DNA of 64,000 nucleotides, from positions 165,213 through 229,212 of the forward strand of contig JAXLZZ010000005.1 in the NCBI GenBank assembly GCA_046350675.1. The letters run 5' to 3'. The position numbers and the translations under genes were made by a program. Under the pieces are notes generated by a model. The model had not been told where the DNA came from. It saw nothing but the letters and a program-made list of their open reading frames with translations, and ran no database searches. This document shows, piece after piece, positions 1 to 9,112 of this stretch. The stretch's first letter is position 1. Every line of letters starts with the position of its first letter. Source of the DNA: JAXLZZ01 sp046350675. GTDB lineage: Bacteria; Patescibacteriota; Saccharimonadia; Saccharimonadales; UBA4665.

Positions 1-2
1 TT

Positions 3-914
3 GGCCGTGGGCTATTGGAAGCTGGCAAGCGAGATGAAAATGTTGTTTCCGCCTGTGCTGATCTTACTGACTCAACGCAGATGAGCTTGTTCAAAAAAGA
101 GTTCCCCGAGCGATTTATCGAAATTGGTGTAGCTGAGCAGAATCTTGTAACAGTAGGTTCTGGCTTAGCGGCGATGGACAAGATCCCATTTGTAAGTTCC
201 TACGCGGCATTTAGCCCAGGACGAAACTGGGAGCAGATTCGCACCACTATTTGTTTGAATGATCAGCCGGTGAAGATTGTAGGTAGCCATGCAGGAGTTA
301 GTGTTGGTCCGGACGGCGCGACGCATCAGATGCTGGAAGACATTGCGTTGATGCGCGTATTGCCGAATATGGTAGTGATAGCCCCTTGCGATAGCGTAGA
401 AGCCGAGAAGGCTACGCTTGCTATGGCAAAAGACAAGCGACCAGGCTATTTACGTTTAGCACGCGAAGCCACACCGGTTGTAACTACGGGTAAAACACCA
501 TTTGAAATCGGTAAGGCGTACGTGTTTAAAAAAGGTAAAGATGTGACGCTCATTGCAACTGGCACTATGACCTATCAGGCGATGCAGGCAGCTATCCAAC
601 TCGAAAAAGACGGTATTGATGCCGAAGTAATCCATGTGCCAACTATCAAACCCCTTGATGATGCGACAATTATTGCAAGTGTACAGAAGACGGGAGCAGC
701 GGTGACAGCCGAAGAAGCTCAGATAAAAGGCGGCTTAGGTGGCGCTATTGCTGAACTATTGAGCGAACAATGCCCGGTACCGCTACGGCGCGTCGGTATG
801 CGTGATCGCTTTGGCGAATCTGGTGCACCAGACAAGCTCCTCGAACACTTCGGCCTCGACGCCAAACACATCCGCTTAGCCGCGCACGCAGCCATCGACG
901 CTATTCCGCAGTAG
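3..914 (+). CDS. Transketolase, C-terminal (subunit B-like) part; 5' end outside window
   Basis: The reading frame is open to the left edge (GRGLLEAGKRDE...), so the true start lies upstream; a TTG at 15 is internal. About 304 residues are visible. The protein holds the pyrimidine-binding and C-terminal domains of transketolase: the conserved glutamate region FIEIGVAEQN (cofactor-activating Glu in family members), SHAGVSVGPDGATHQ and the C-terminal domain with GGLGGAIAELL. Split transketolases encode this half as a separate subunit; whether the N-terminal TPP half is a separate gene upstream cannot be seen. It would exchange two-carbon units among pentose, triose and hexose phosphates. It is followed 54 bases later by fructose-bisphosphate aldolase, suggesting one sugar-phosphate operon. 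A DXS-like identity is less likely given the neighbours. Confidence 0.85.
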   Translation, partial: GRGLLEAGKRDENVVSACADLTDSTQMSLFKKEFPERFIEIGVAEQNLVTVGSGLAAMDKIPFVSSYAAFSPGRNWEQIRTTICLNDQPVKIVGSHAGVSVGPDGATHQMLEDIALMRVLPNMVVIAPCDSVEAEKATLAMAKDKRPGYLRLAREATPVVTTGKTPFEIGKAYVFKKGKDVTLIATGTMTYQAMQAAIQLEKDGIDAEVIHVPTIKPLDDATIIASVQKTGAAVTAEEAQIKGGLGGAIAELLSEQCPVPLRRVGMRDRFGESGAPDKLLEHFGLDAKHIRLAAHAAIDAIPQ

Positions 915-968
915 TAATCATAAGCGAAATAGATTATCATAAACACATAATTAAATGGTGGGTACTAT

Positions 969-1895
969 ATGCCTTTGACACTTCAGGAAATGCGACTTAA
1001 TTGTGCCCGTGCCAGGCAGCGTATGGCACAAGCCCGCGAAGAGGGATGGGCCTTCGGTGCATTTAACCTTGACGACCAAGCTACGCTGAAAGCAGTAGTG
1101 CAGGCAGCTGCCAAGAAAAATGCACCGGTTCTTGTAGAAGCTAGTAAGGGTGAAGTAGATGATATCGGTCTGGAGAACATTCGCGATCTGGTAGACAATT
1201 ATAAACATGAGTATGGCGTGGAAATCTACATCAATCTCGACCACAGTCCAAGCGTGGAGGATGCCAAAGATGGTATCGAAGCAGGCTTTGAATTTATCCA
1301 TATTGATGTGAGCCAGGCTAATCATGATGCGACTGATGAAGAAATTATTGCTGCTACTCGCGAAGTAGTAGAATACGCACAACTTACAGGGGCATTGGTA
1401 GAAAGCGAGCCTCACTACTTTGGAGGCAGTTCTAATTTACATACTGAGAAAATTGATTATAACGAGATCAAAAAAACCTTCAGTACACCAGAAAGCATGC
1501 GTAACTTTGTAGATGCAACTGGCATCGATACTTTTGCGGCCGCAATTGGCAATTTGCACGGCAAATACCCAGTGCCGAAGAAGCTTGATCTAGAGCTGCT
1601 CAAGCAATTGCGTGCGGCATCAGACTGTAATATCTCGTTACATGGCGGCAGTGGCACCCCAGGCCATTATTATCGTGATGCCGTAAAGCTCGGCATAACA
1701 AAGGTGAACATAAATAGCGATATGCGCATTGCCTATCGAACAGCACTCGAAAAGGTGCTCAAAGAGAATCCAAAAGAATTCTCGGTGGCAAAGTTAATCG
1801 GCAAAGAGGTGATACCAGCTGTACAAAAGGTAGTGGAAAAGAAGATCGATGATTTCAACTCTGCTGGCAGAGCTGTGGTACACTGGGAAGCATAA
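969..1895 (+). CDS. fba: Class II fructose-bisphosphate aldolase
   Basis: A 308-residue TIM-barrel aldolase of the zinc-dependent class II family, which cleaves or forms fructose 1,6-bisphosphate. Visible family landmarks are NLDHS (D91-H92, zinc and catalytic region), VESEPHYFGG (Glu ligand region, E145/E147), IGNLHGKYP (H197) and SLHGGSGTP (H225 and the glycine-rich phosphate loop). Length is usual for the family (about 280-360). The ATG is preceded by GGTGGG (956-961). It lies between the transketolase half and a PfkB kinase, all on the same strand, consistent with a carbon-shuttling operon. The motif details diverge slightly from textbook aldolases (Ser after DH, Leu-His in GNLHG), so a related ketose-bisphosphate aldolase (for example tagatose type) is possible. 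Confidence 0.88.
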   Translation: MPLTLQEMRLNCARARQRMAQAREEGWAFGAFNLDDQATLKAVVQAAAKKNAPVLVEASKGEVDDIGLENIRDLVDNYKHEYGVEIYINLDHSPSVEDAKDGIEAGFEFIHIDVSQANHDATDEEIIAATREVVEYAQLTGALVESEPHYFGGSSNLHTEKIDYNEIKKTFSTPESMRNFVDATGIDTFAAAIGNLHGKYPVPKKLDLELLKQLRAASDCNISLHGGSGTPGHYYRDAVKLGITKVNINSDMRIAYRTALEKVLKENPKEFSVAKLIGKEVIPAVQKVVEKKIDDFNSAGRAVVHWEA

Positions 1896-1929
1896 GCAAG
1901 ATATTAATTCGTAAGAGGTGGGCAGCGTA

Positions 1930-2931
1930 GTGAAACCAACTGATGTAATGTGTATCGGAGACATCGTAACTGATGCCTTCATTAAATTGATCGACGACGA
2001 GGCGGTCACGTATCAAAATGAAGAAGGTAAGTGGCTAGCGATGAAGTTCGGTACTAAATTACCATTTGATCATGTCGAAATCCTGGAGGCAGTCGGTAAT
2101 GCTGCAAATGCCGCTGTTTCATTCTCTCGGCTTGGGCTCAACACATCGTTTGTGACAAATGTTGGCGGCGATGAAGCCGGCCGCGGCATGATCCGCGCTC
2201 TTCAAAAAGAGGGCGTCGATGATCGTTTTGTACGCATCAATGGCACAAAAAAGAGCAACTATCATTATGTGCTTTGGTACAAAGAAGAGCGGACCATACT
2301 GATCAAGCACGAAGAGTATGACTACCATTGGCCATCACTAAAACCAGCTGAAACGCCAAAATGGGTGTATTTTAGCTCTATTAGCGAGAAGGCAATTGAG
2401 TACCACGATTATGTTGCGGATTGGCTTGAGGCTAATCCAGAAGTTAAGCTCGCGTTCCAGCCCGGTACCTTCCAAATGGAAGCTGGTGTTGAGCGTCTGA
2501 AGCGCATTTATGCACGCAGTGAAGTTGTAATCTTGAACCGCGAAGAGGCGGTATTTGTAACAGGTGGCGATTATAACAATCTCCACGATTTGATGGATCG
2601 CTTGCATGGGTTTGGTGTGAAGATTGTAGTTATCACTGATGGCCCAGATGGTGCTTACGCCAGTGATGGCCAGCAACGCTTACAGATGCCTCTGTATCCA
2701 GATCCAGCGCCACCAAAAGAGCGTACGGGCGCAGGAGATGCGTTCGCTTCAACCTTTGTGGCCGCTCTTGCAAAAGGTAATACGATCGAAGGCGCATTGC
2801 AGTGGGCACCCATCAACTCGATGAGTGTAGTCCAGGAGACAGGCGCACAGGCTGGTTTGTTGAGCGAAGATAAGCTCGAAGAGTTTTTGCGACATTCTCC
2901 TGACTATTATCGCCCGCAACCGATGCAATAG
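1930..2931 (+). CDS. PfkB-family carbohydrate kinase
   Basis: A ribokinase-fold (PfkB) sugar kinase of 333 residues. The N-terminus has the GD-containing strand (CIGDIVTDAF), then GNAANAAVSFSRLGL and VGGDEAGRGM, which match the PfkB signature 1 region; near residues 264-271 RTGAGDAFAS is signature 2 with the anion hole and catalytic Asp. The start is taken as GTG at 1930 because AAGAGGTG (1913-1920) is then well placed as ribosome binding site; the upstream GTG at 1918 lies inside that site. The gene follows fba by 34 bases. In the family the substrate may be ribose, fructose phosphate, adenosine or others; the operon suggests a sugar phosphate, but the sequence alone does not decide. Confidence 0.82.
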   Translation: MKPTDVMCIGDIVTDAFIKLIDDEAVTYQNEEGKWLAMKFGTKLPFDHVEILEAVGNAANAAVSFSRLGLNTSFVTNVGGDEAGRGMIRALQKEGVDDRFVRINGTKKSNYHYVLWYKEERTILIKHEEYDYHWPSLKPAETPKWVYFSSISEKAIEYHDYVADWLEANPEVKLAFQPGTFQMEAGVERLKRIYARSEVVILNREEAVFVTGGDYNNLHDLMDRLHGFGVKIVVITDGPDGAYASDGQQRLQMPLYPDPAPPKERTGAGDAFASTFVAALAKGNTIEGALQWAPINSMSVVQETGAQAGLLSEDKLEEFLRHSPDYYRPQPMQ

Positions 2932-3035
2932 GCGGACATGTACTTTATTCAAGATTCCCCTTGTGCTAATCTGTGAATATACGAGTTTTACCAAACCATG
3001 AAAACGAATCAAAAATATAAACAGAGGTGTAACGG

Positions 3036-4280
3036 ATGACGCGGTTCTTGTCGCATTCCTTGCAAGCCAAGGAACCACTGTTCCGTCAGGGCTTACATAA
3101 ACTAGAGGCCGCCAGTGGCTATCCAAGTCATGATATTCGTTTCACAACAGAGGTGATGCAGTCTAGCAGGCTCAAGATGCAACAACTAGGGCTCGATCCG
3201 TCAGATACAACCCCAGAGGAGCTATACCATGCCTTGCAGCAGCGTATAGCCGAAGATGATGCCCGTTTGAACCGCACATTACGTACTAGAGCCGCTACAC
3301 ACGTCTCTGCTGAGGCTGAAGTGGTGAGCGGTATGATACACGCCTTGCAAGAGTTACCCGATTCGAAGCGCTGTTATGCGCTCAAGGGCAGTGTCCTCAA
3401 AGTGCTCATCAAGAAGCAGCCACCCAAAAAAGCGATGAAAGCCTTGGGGTATCGGTCGTTAGCATCGTTTTTGAAACACGAGAGTCCCGTCCTGATCTTG
3501 ACGGCAGCTTGGCTCACCGAAGATACTGCTTGGAAAAATAAACTACTGGGTCAGTATCAAAAGCTGCGCCCGAATGACTTTGAAAATCGTAGTATTGCCT
3601 TGGTGCAGCCTAGTTCTAAAAAATGGCGTGCTTTAGCAGAGACAACAGTCGTCGAACGCCGTCATAACTTACTGAGCTTTAAGGAGTTAGGAGCTATTGT
3701 CTTCTTGCCGCTTAGCCCTGCTGCACCGGTTGGCGCGACAACGGTGAGCCTGAGTCTGGCTCTTCATGAGCTTAATGAGATTCGAGCAGCGAGCACCTTC
3801 TTGAAGTTGTGTCAGGTCCGACCTGACTTCGGTATGCTCGTAAAGGCCGTCGTTGGGGACGAAGCTCACCTAGACTCCGAAATGCTAGATAAGCCAGTCA
3901 AATGGAATTTAATCCAACGATATTACGCACGAATGACGCAGCATGACAACGAAGAGATTTTTGAGCCTCACCTGCAATTTGAGGACATTGCTTGGCATCC
4001 AATCGAGCGAACTTTGAGTGCAATCGAACCCCGATTTGCTTTCTGGCACGACAGCGCACATCTTGGCATTCTTCATAAGGATAAGCCTGTATCAATGAAC
4101 GTGATCGACGCCGCTCTGAGCCGCTGTAACCAGCTTCCGTATAGCCAACGCGCCTCACACTATTTTCAGCAATCACTTTGGCATGAACTCCAGCTTAAAT
4201 ACCTGCACCATAATTCGGTGGAGCAATCAGTGATGCGGCAGCTGCAGCCTGAATTCGCAGCAGAATTGGCGACGAGTTAA
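3036..4280 (+). CDS. Hypothetical protein, 414 aa, no family recognised
   Basis: Not recognised. The start ATG has a good ribosome binding site (AGAGGTG, 3023-3029). The protein looks soluble: no signal peptide, no membrane segment, and mixed helical character with many Leu, Gln and His residues. Towards the C-terminus it contains ERTLSAIEPRFAFWHDSAHL and HYFQQSLWHELQLKYLHH, rich in His and aromatic residues. It is separated from the PfkB gene by 104 bases, so it may have its own promoter, and ends 5 bases before the LOG-family gene, suggesting co-transcription with that gene. I infer only that it is a real, expressed cytosolic protein; its role is unknown. Confidence 0.6.
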   Translation: MTRFLSHSLQAKEPLFRQGLHKLEAASGYPSHDIRFTTEVMQSSRLKMQQLGLDPSDTTPEELYHALQQRIAEDDARLNRTLRTRAATHVSAEAEVVSGMIHALQELPDSKRCYALKGSVLKVLIKKQPPKKAMKALGYRSLASFLKHESPVLILTAAWLTEDTAWKNKLLGQYQKLRPNDFENRSIALVQPSSKKWRALAETTVVERRHNLLSFKELGAIVFLPLSPAAPVGATTVSLSLALHELNEIRAASTFLKLCQVRPDFGMLVKAVVGDEAHLDSEMLDKPVKWNLIQRYYARMTQHDNEEIFEPHLQFEDIAWHPIERTLSAIEPRFAFWHDSAHLGILHKDKPVSMNVIDAALSRCNQLPYSQRASHYFQQSLWHELQLKYLHHNSVEQSVMRQLQPEFAAELATS

Positions 4281-4285
4281 GCGAT

Positions 4286-4870
4286 ATGGGTGGGACAAAA
4301 TCAAGCTATCAAATTTGCGTTTCGGGCGCGGCTAAAGGTCGAAGCGTAGAGGAAGGCAAAGAGCTTGCAGAACGACTAGGTGCAGCAATTGCACGAGCGG
4401 GGCATAGTCTGCTCACGGGTGCTACCATTGGCCTGCCTAACTATGCTGCCGAAGGCTATAAGGCAGCAGGTGGCCACATGAGTGTCGGTATTAGTCCGGC
4501 CGCTAGCAAGATTGAGCACGTCATGAAATACCGCTTGCCAACAGAAGCATATGACACGATTTTGTATACAGGGCTGCATTATGTTGGTCGCGACACACTG
4601 TTGATTACTTCAAGCGATGCAGTAGTAAGTATTGGTGGGCGACTTGGTACGTTGCACGAATTCACCATCGCCATGGAAACAGACACGCCAATCGGCTTCT
4701 TGCAGGGTGCTGGCGGTGTGAGCGAGCAGATCGAGAGCCTTATGGAGTTGGCTCATCCCTTAAGCCCCGATGCCAAAGTCTGTTTTAGCGACTCCTCCGA
4801 CAAACTCATAAAAGAGCTCACCGACCACCTAGACCACCACAACGCCAAGTATCGTAATTTATACCGCTAA
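4286..4870 (+). CDS. LOG-family (lysine decarboxylase-like / SLOG) protein
   Basis: A 194-residue Rossmann-like protein. The segment DAVVSIGGRLGTLHEFTIA matches the GGxGTxxE signature of the LOG/TIGR00725-type family, with Ile where many members have Pro before the glycines. The N-terminus YQICVSGAAKGRSVEEGKEL resembles the nucleotide-binding GS(x)R region, and LTGATIGLPNYAAEG resembles the GGGxxGLM region in degenerate form. Plant and bacterial LOG proteins hydrolyse cytokinin or nucleotide monophosphates to a free base and ribose 5-phosphate; other SLOG proteins only sense nucleotides. It begins 5 bases after the preceding unknown gene with only a weak GAG as ribosome binding site, so translation may be coupled. 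Confidence 0.72.
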   Translation: MGGTKSSYQICVSGAAKGRSVEEGKELAERLGAAIARAGHSLLTGATIGLPNYAAEGYKAAGGHMSVGISPAASKIEHVMKYRLPTEAYDTILYTGLHYVGRDTLLITSSDAVVSIGGRLGTLHEFTIAMETDTPIGFLQGAGGVSEQIESLMELAHPLSPDAKVCFSDSSDKLIKELTDHLDHHNAKYRNLYR

Positions 4871-4900
4871 TGGTAATATAAGACTATTAAGGAGAAATTC

Positions 4901-5584
4901 ATGAAACTCTCAGCAAACCAAAGAGGCTTCACTCTAGTCGAAGGGCTATTAATTTTCATTATTGTGGCTATCATCGGCGGCACTGCGTATTACGTCTATC
5001 ACACCAGCCAGCAAACAGATAAAAATCTTAAGAACGCGAGTAATGACGCGGATTTTGCCAAAAAGAAGAAAGAAGCATCGGCAAAGTCAGAGAAAACAAT
5101 GGCTCTGGCTAGTAAGTCGGTGATGTTTAAGGTGCCCTCTAGTTGGACTAACGACGGAGTGGGCTGTGTGGCCGATTCCGCTGCTTACAGTAACCAGAAG
5201 TATATTGATTCAGTTGCCATTCTGCCGGGCGAAAAGTTGCCTACGATCTACGGCTCAGGAACAGAGTTTTTCCATATAAATGTGTGTGTGTTTGAGAATC
5301 CAGATAACATGGGCCCGAAGGAGTGGCTTCAGAATAGTGTAGGGGCTGGCACAGGGTTTTCGGGCGACGAGTCTTCTGAAGAAAAGATTAACGGTTACTC
5401 AGCATACTATCAGAAGACAAAGCCCGACTATGAGGAGGTGAGCTATGTTTTAACCGGCAAAGGCAAGATAGTCTTGGTGCAAGCTAGAACCTATGAAACA
5501 GATAAAAAGATGCCTGGAGTGGGTGATTTCAGAAAATTTGAACAACATATAAAGAGTATGGTGAATACGATCACCATCAATTAG
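4901..5584 (+). CDS. Type IV pilin-like protein with prepilin N-terminus
   Basis: A 227-residue protein with a textbook class III (prepilin) signal: short basic leader MKLSANQRG, cleavage expected after Gly9, then FTLVEG with the conserved Glu at mature position 5 (E14), followed by a hydrophobic helix to about residue 32. The remainder is an extracellular domain with two Cys pairs at most (VGCVADS and VCVFENP), rich in Ser and Lys. The ATG has a strong AAGGAGAA site (4890-4897). In the pathway, a prepilin peptidase would process it and a PilB-like ATPase (such as that at 19270) would drive assembly. It could be a minor pilin, a major pilin or a pseudopilin; the large C-terminal domain suggests a minor or adhesive subunit. 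Confidence 0.82.
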   Translation: MKLSANQRGFTLVEGLLIFIIVAIIGGTAYYVYHTSQQTDKNLKNASNDADFAKKKKEASAKSEKTMALASKSVMFKVPSSWTNDGVGCVADSAAYSNQKYIDSVAILPGEKLPTIYGSGTEFFHINVCVFENPDNMGPKEWLQNSVGAGTGFSGDESSEEKINGYSAYYQKTKPDYEEVSYVLTGKGKIVLVQARTYETDKKMPGVGDFRKFEQHIKSMVNTITIN

Positions 5585-5597
5585 AAGAAACGTTCTT

Positions 5598-5605
5598 GCT
5601 ACAAT
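5598..5605 (+). promoter_or_regulatory. Extended -10 promoter of uvrB, predicted leaderless
   Basis: TG-C-TACAAT ends at 5605, six bases before the uvrB ATG at 5612, so the predicted transcription start falls on the start codon. No good -35 box is visible, which is tolerated by extended -10 promoters. Confidence 0.65.
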
Positions 5606-5611
5606 GTAAGG

Positions 5612-7576
5612 ATGGCTAAGTTTAAGATTAAATCTGATTTCAAGCCGACTGGTGACCAGCCAGCGGCGATTGCTCAATTGACTAAAGGACTTGAAGAAGG
5701 ACTTCGTGATCAGACACTGCTGGGCGTAACCGGTTCGGGTAAGACATTTAGCATGGCAAATCTAATCCAGAATACCCAAAAGCCAACACTGATCTTGAGC
5801 CACAATAAAACATTGGCTGCACAGCTCTATGGTGAGTTCAAGAAATTCTTCCCTGATAACGCCGTACATTATTTTGTGAGCTACTTCGATTATTATCAGC
5901 CCGAGGCCTACATCGCCCGATCCGATACGTATATTGAAAAAGACAGCCAGATCAACGAAGAAATCGACCGCTTGCGCCACGCTGCTACAGACGCGCTATT
6001 GAGTCGCAAAGATGTGATTATCGTGGCGAGTGTAAGCTGTATCTACGGCATTGGCTCAGTGGAAGATTACGACGGCTTGTCTATAAATGTTGAGGTGGGT
6101 GAACGCAAAGTTCGTGATAAGTTTTTACGGCAGCTCACAGATATCCAGTATCAACGTAATGACGTGGACTTTCACCGTAGTACCTTCCGAGTGCGCGGCG
6201 ATGTGGTAGATGTGTTCCCGGCGGCCGAAGAGTTTGCCTATCGCATTGAATTTTTTGGTGACGAAGTAGAGCGTATCATCAAAATTGATCCGCTCACGGG
6301 CGAAGTGCTCAAAAAACTCGACTCCTACAAGATATTCCCAGGATCGCACTACGTCACCCCAGGCGATAAGCTCAAAGTCGCGCTTGGACAGATCGAGCAA
6401 GAACTGGCAGAGCGTTTGGCGCAATTCAAAAAAGAGGGCAAACTTCTTGAGGCGCAACGCTTAGAGCAGCGAACACGTTTTGATATCGAAATGCTGCAAG
6501 AAACTGGTTTTGTAAAGGGTATCGAGAACTACTCACGCTATTTGACTAATCGAGAACCGGGCGAGCAACCAGCCACTTTGCTTGATTATTTCCCGGATGA
6601 TTTTTTGATGCTTATTGACGAGTCACATATGACTATCCCACAAGTTCGAGGTATGTATAACGGTGATAGGGCGCGCAAAGAAGTGTTGGTGGAGCACGGA
6701 TTCCGTATGCCAAGCGCGCTCGACAATCGCCCACTTACGTTCACTGAGTTCGAGCGGCATATAAATCAAGCTGTGTATGTGAGTGCTACACCGGCAGAAT
6801 ATGAATTGAGTAGAAGCCCAGAGCCAGCTCAGCAAGTGATTCGCCCGACCGGTTTGCTAGACCCACCGATCGAAGTTCGTCCGGTCGATGGCCAGATTGA
6901 TGACTTGATTGCAGAAATACGTGCCACGGTAGACAAACGTGAGCGCGTGCTGGTAACGACCCTAACTAAGCGTATGAGTGAAGACCTCGCGGAATACTTG
7001 CAGGAAATTAATATAAAAGTGGCGTATCTTCACAGTGACGTTGATACCTTAGAGCGCTCTGATATTTTGCGTGACTTGAGGCTCGGTGTGTATGACGTAT
7101 TAGTCGGCATTAACCTGTTGCGCGAAGGTCTCGACTTGCCGGAAGTCTCGTTGGTTGCGATCCTTGATGCGGATAAAGAAGGCTTTTTGCGCAGTGAACA
7201 GGCATTAATTCAAACCGTTGGACGCGCAGCGCGTCACGAAAAAGGTCACGTAATCATGTATGCCAACAATGTTACGAGAAGTATGCAGGCGACCATTGAT
7301 GAAACGACCCGTCGTCGCAAAATCCAAGAAGCCTACAACAAAGAACATGGCATCACGCCAACAGGCATTAAACGCGAAGTTGACGCTGGCATGCGCCCTG
7401 ATATGCCAGAAGAAGCCAAGCGCGCCAAACTCAATCTCAACAAGATTCCGAAGGACGAATACGGTTCGCTCATCAAAGATCTAACCTCTCAAATGGATCT
7501 TGCTGCTGCTAACCTCCAATTCGAACAAGCCGCCGAACTCCGCGACCTTATAGACGAAATCAAGCAGAAAATTTAA
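5612..7576 (+). CDS. uvrB: UvrABC system protein B, excinuclease subunit
   Basis: Full-length UvrB (654 residues). Damage-verification helicase of nucleotide excision repair, which receives damaged DNA from UvrA and then binds UvrC. Visible parts: Walker A GVTGSGKTFSM (about residue 40), the beta-hairpin region SYFDYYQPEAYI that probes for damage, DESHM (Walker B, about 337), the SATPAEYEL and LREGLDLPEVSLVAILDADKEG helicase motifs, QTVGRAARH, and a C-terminal UVR domain (QMDLAAANLQFEQAAELRDLI) that contacts UvrC. The start codon coincides with the predicted transcription start, so the message is probably leaderless. Its stop overlaps by 4 bases the stop of the oppositely oriented hydrolase gene. 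uvrA and uvrC are not in the window. Confidence 0.98.
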   Translation: MAKFKIKSDFKPTGDQPAAIAQLTKGLEEGLRDQTLLGVTGSGKTFSMANLIQNTQKPTLILSHNKTLAAQLYGEFKKFFPDNAVHYFVSYFDYYQPEAYIARSDTYIEKDSQINEEIDRLRHAATDALLSRKDVIIVASVSCIYGIGSVEDYDGLSINVEVGERKVRDKFLRQLTDIQYQRNDVDFHRSTFRVRGDVVDVFPAAEEFAYRIEFFGDEVERIIKIDPLTGEVLKKLDSYKIFPGSHYVTPGDKLKVALGQIEQELAERLAQFKKEGKLLEAQRLEQRTRFDIEMLQETGFVKGIENYSRYLTNREPGEQPATLLDYFPDDFLMLIDESHMTIPQVRGMYNGDRARKEVLVEHGFRMPSALDNRPLTFTEFERHINQAVYVSATPAEYELSRSPEPAQQVIRPTGLLDPPIEVRPVDGQIDDLIAEIRATVDKRERVLVTTLTKRMSEDLAEYLQEINIKVAYLHSDVDTLERSDILRDLRLGVYDVLVGINLLREGLDLPEVSLVAILDADKEGFLRSEQALIQTVGRAARHEKGHVIMYANNVTRSMQATIDETTRRRKIQEAYNKEHGITPTGIKREVDAGMRPDMPEEAKRAKLNLNKIPKDEYGSLIKDLTSQMDLAAANLQFEQAAELRDLIDEIKQKI

Positions 7577-8697
7577 TCATTGTCTTCATGCGCGTGGAGC
7601 TTAATGATTGGCTCAAAGTCTACCTTGCTGAAAGCACCGTCGAATCCGCGACTTTCGGCAAGTAAATCCAAACGTGCCGCTATGTTGTGAAGTGTTGATT
7701 TGTTGGCGATGTCCAGATGATAGCCATCGGTAAGTTCAAGATGTACATTGCTATGATTGGCAAAGAGCTCTTGCCAAACCTCAGCTTGAGACCAGCCGTC
7801 GTTCCTAAAAATGCGAATATGCATAGGCGTGTCAGGGTCTATCTCGGAGGCCAACTCGCCAGCTTGACCGCTCCAGAGCTGCGGCACCTTAAATAGCTCC
7901 TTCGCATAGTACTCCGGATCTGTGTGTAGCGTAGCCGGATAATGCTTAATATGAGGTTCGCGCAACAGATCCACGCCAAGGGCGGCGAGGGTCTTGGCTT
8001 CCGGCAAAAGTTGCAGCAGAACGCCTGGGATTTCTTTGAGTTGGGCCTTGCGAGGGAAGCAAGGAGCGGTAAAATCACCGTACACAAGCTTGCGATCGCC
8101 TGCATGCGAAGCCGCGCCTAGGCCAAATCCTGTCATCGCACCTCTTGACTCGCCGATACCTATTACTTGGTTATCTTCGACATCCATATCTTCCAGTACA
8201 TGATCAAGGATGCGATTCATGTCGTGGGCAACTTTGAGTAGACTGCCATTGCGTGCATCGTGAAAGCGCTCGACAAGGCTTTTCTCATGATTTTTTTCTT
8301 CACCTTCTGGGCCAATCATTACACCAGGGTAGCCGTGCTTCATTACAGTTAATAAGGTGCGCTTGTTGTGCCCCCGGGTGCTTGTAACCCAGGCCGTAGT
8401 GTATGTAATCGCGGTGTCGCTGACTGGGTTATCGGGCACCCCTATCAATACCGGGTACAGAGTGCCGTCTTCCATCTCGTATGTGCGTCGATTAATAGCG
8501 CCATACTTGGACTCGCTCACGAGAGTTCGTTCGTATACTTTCGCTACTTGGTTATCGAACGCCGCATGCTTTCCGTCTGGATCAAAAAAACCCTCCTCGC
8601 GTTGAGAAGGGAAGTCGATTATATCAGCGTTTTTGCCGCCCGGAGAACCGGCATGTGTGCCGGGCATCAATCTCCGTAACGCTGTTGCTGCTTCCAT
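7573..8697 (-). CDS. Alpha/beta-hydrolase-fold protein, hypothetical
   Basis: A 374-residue protein with a likely serine-hydrolase triad: GESRG (S184, GxSxG type nucleophile elbow after the strand NQVIGI), Asp near residue 300 (FRNDGWS) and His327 (DGYHLDIA). This order is that of alpha/beta hydrolases. No signal peptide or membrane helix is evident, so it is probably cytoplasmic. The N-terminal 60 residues are polar and low in recognisable motifs. Substrate unknown; esterase, lipase-like or peptidase activities are all possible. The gene is convergent with uvrB (stop codons overlap) and has only a weak AGAGAA ribosome binding site upstream of the ATG. Confidence 0.65.
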   Translation of the reverse strand: MEAATALRRLMPGTHAGSPGGKNADIIDFPSQREEGFFDPDGKHAAFDNQVAKVYERTLVSESKYGAINRRTYEMEDGTLYPVLIGVPDNPVSDTAITYTTAWVTSTRGHNKRTLLTVMKHGYPGVMIGPEGEEKNHEKSLVERFHDARNGSLLKVAHDMNRILDHVLEDMDVEDNQVIGIGESRGAMTGFGLGAASHAGDRKLVYGDFTAPCFPRKAQLKEIPGVLLQLLPEAKTLAALGVDLLREPHIKHYPATLHTDPEYYAKELFKVPQLWSGQAGELASEIDPDTPMHIRIFRNDGWSQAEVWQELFANHSNVHLELTDGYHLDIANKSTLHNIAARLDLLAESRGFDGAFSKVDFEPIIKLHAHEDND

Positions 8698-8805
8698 ATA
8701 GTTTCTCTTTTATAGGAATACTGCTCTCATCGTAACTGCTCGCTTATGCTTTGTAAAGTGCGAAAAACAGGGGAATTACCTCTAGATTATGGAGGCGCAA
8801 TCTTC

Positions 8806-8811
8806 TATACT
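8806..8811 (+). promoter_or_regulatory. -10 box of the gatCAB operon, predicted leaderless
   Basis: TATACT ends seven bases before the ATG at 8819. This decides the gatC start: the earlier in-frame ATG at 8789 lies upstream of the predicted transcription start. Confidence 0.6.
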
Positions 8812-8818
8812 TGTAGCA

Positions 8819-9112
8819 ATGGCAAAACTGAACCGGGAAGATGTATTAAAGTTGGCTCGACTCGCTCGCTTGGAATTAAGCGAGGCAGAAATCGAGGAAT
8901 ACAGCACTGAGTTGACAGAGATCCTGCAGTACGTAGAACAGCTGCAGTCAATTGATATCGATGGCCTCGAGCCAACCAACCAAGTAACCGGCCTCACCAA
9001 TGTGACTCGTGCTGACAAAGTTGTTGACTACGGCTATAAGCCCGAAGATTTACAGAAGAATCTCCCAGCCGTACAGAACAACCAGATCAAGGTGAAAAGG
9101 ATGATTGGATAA
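8819..9112 (+). CDS. gatC: Aspartyl/glutamyl-tRNA amidotransferase subunit C
   Basis: 97 residues, the usual GatC length. The sequence KLNREDVLKLARLARLELSE and the later IDIDGLEPTNQVTGLTNVTRAD are characteristic (the family has an I-D-T/I-x-x-x-x-P segment). GatC wraps around GatA and GatB and stabilises the heterotrimer that converts Glu-tRNA(Gln) and/or Asp-tRNA(Asn) into Gln-tRNA(Gln) and Asn-tRNA(Asn). The ATG at 8819 is preferred over the in-frame ATG at 8789 because a TATACT -10 box lies between them and because this start gives the family length. The stop codon shares one base with the gatA start (TAATG), indicating translational coupling. Confidence 0.93.
   Translation: MAKLNREDVLKLARLARLELSEAEIEEYSTELTEILQYVEQLQSIDIDGLEPTNQVTGLTNVTRADKVVDYGYKPEDLQKNLPAVQNNQIKVKRMIG

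Noticed and set aside
951..1415. 154-codon minus-strand frame
   Set aside because: Antisense to the clear aldolase gene, with no promoter or family features.
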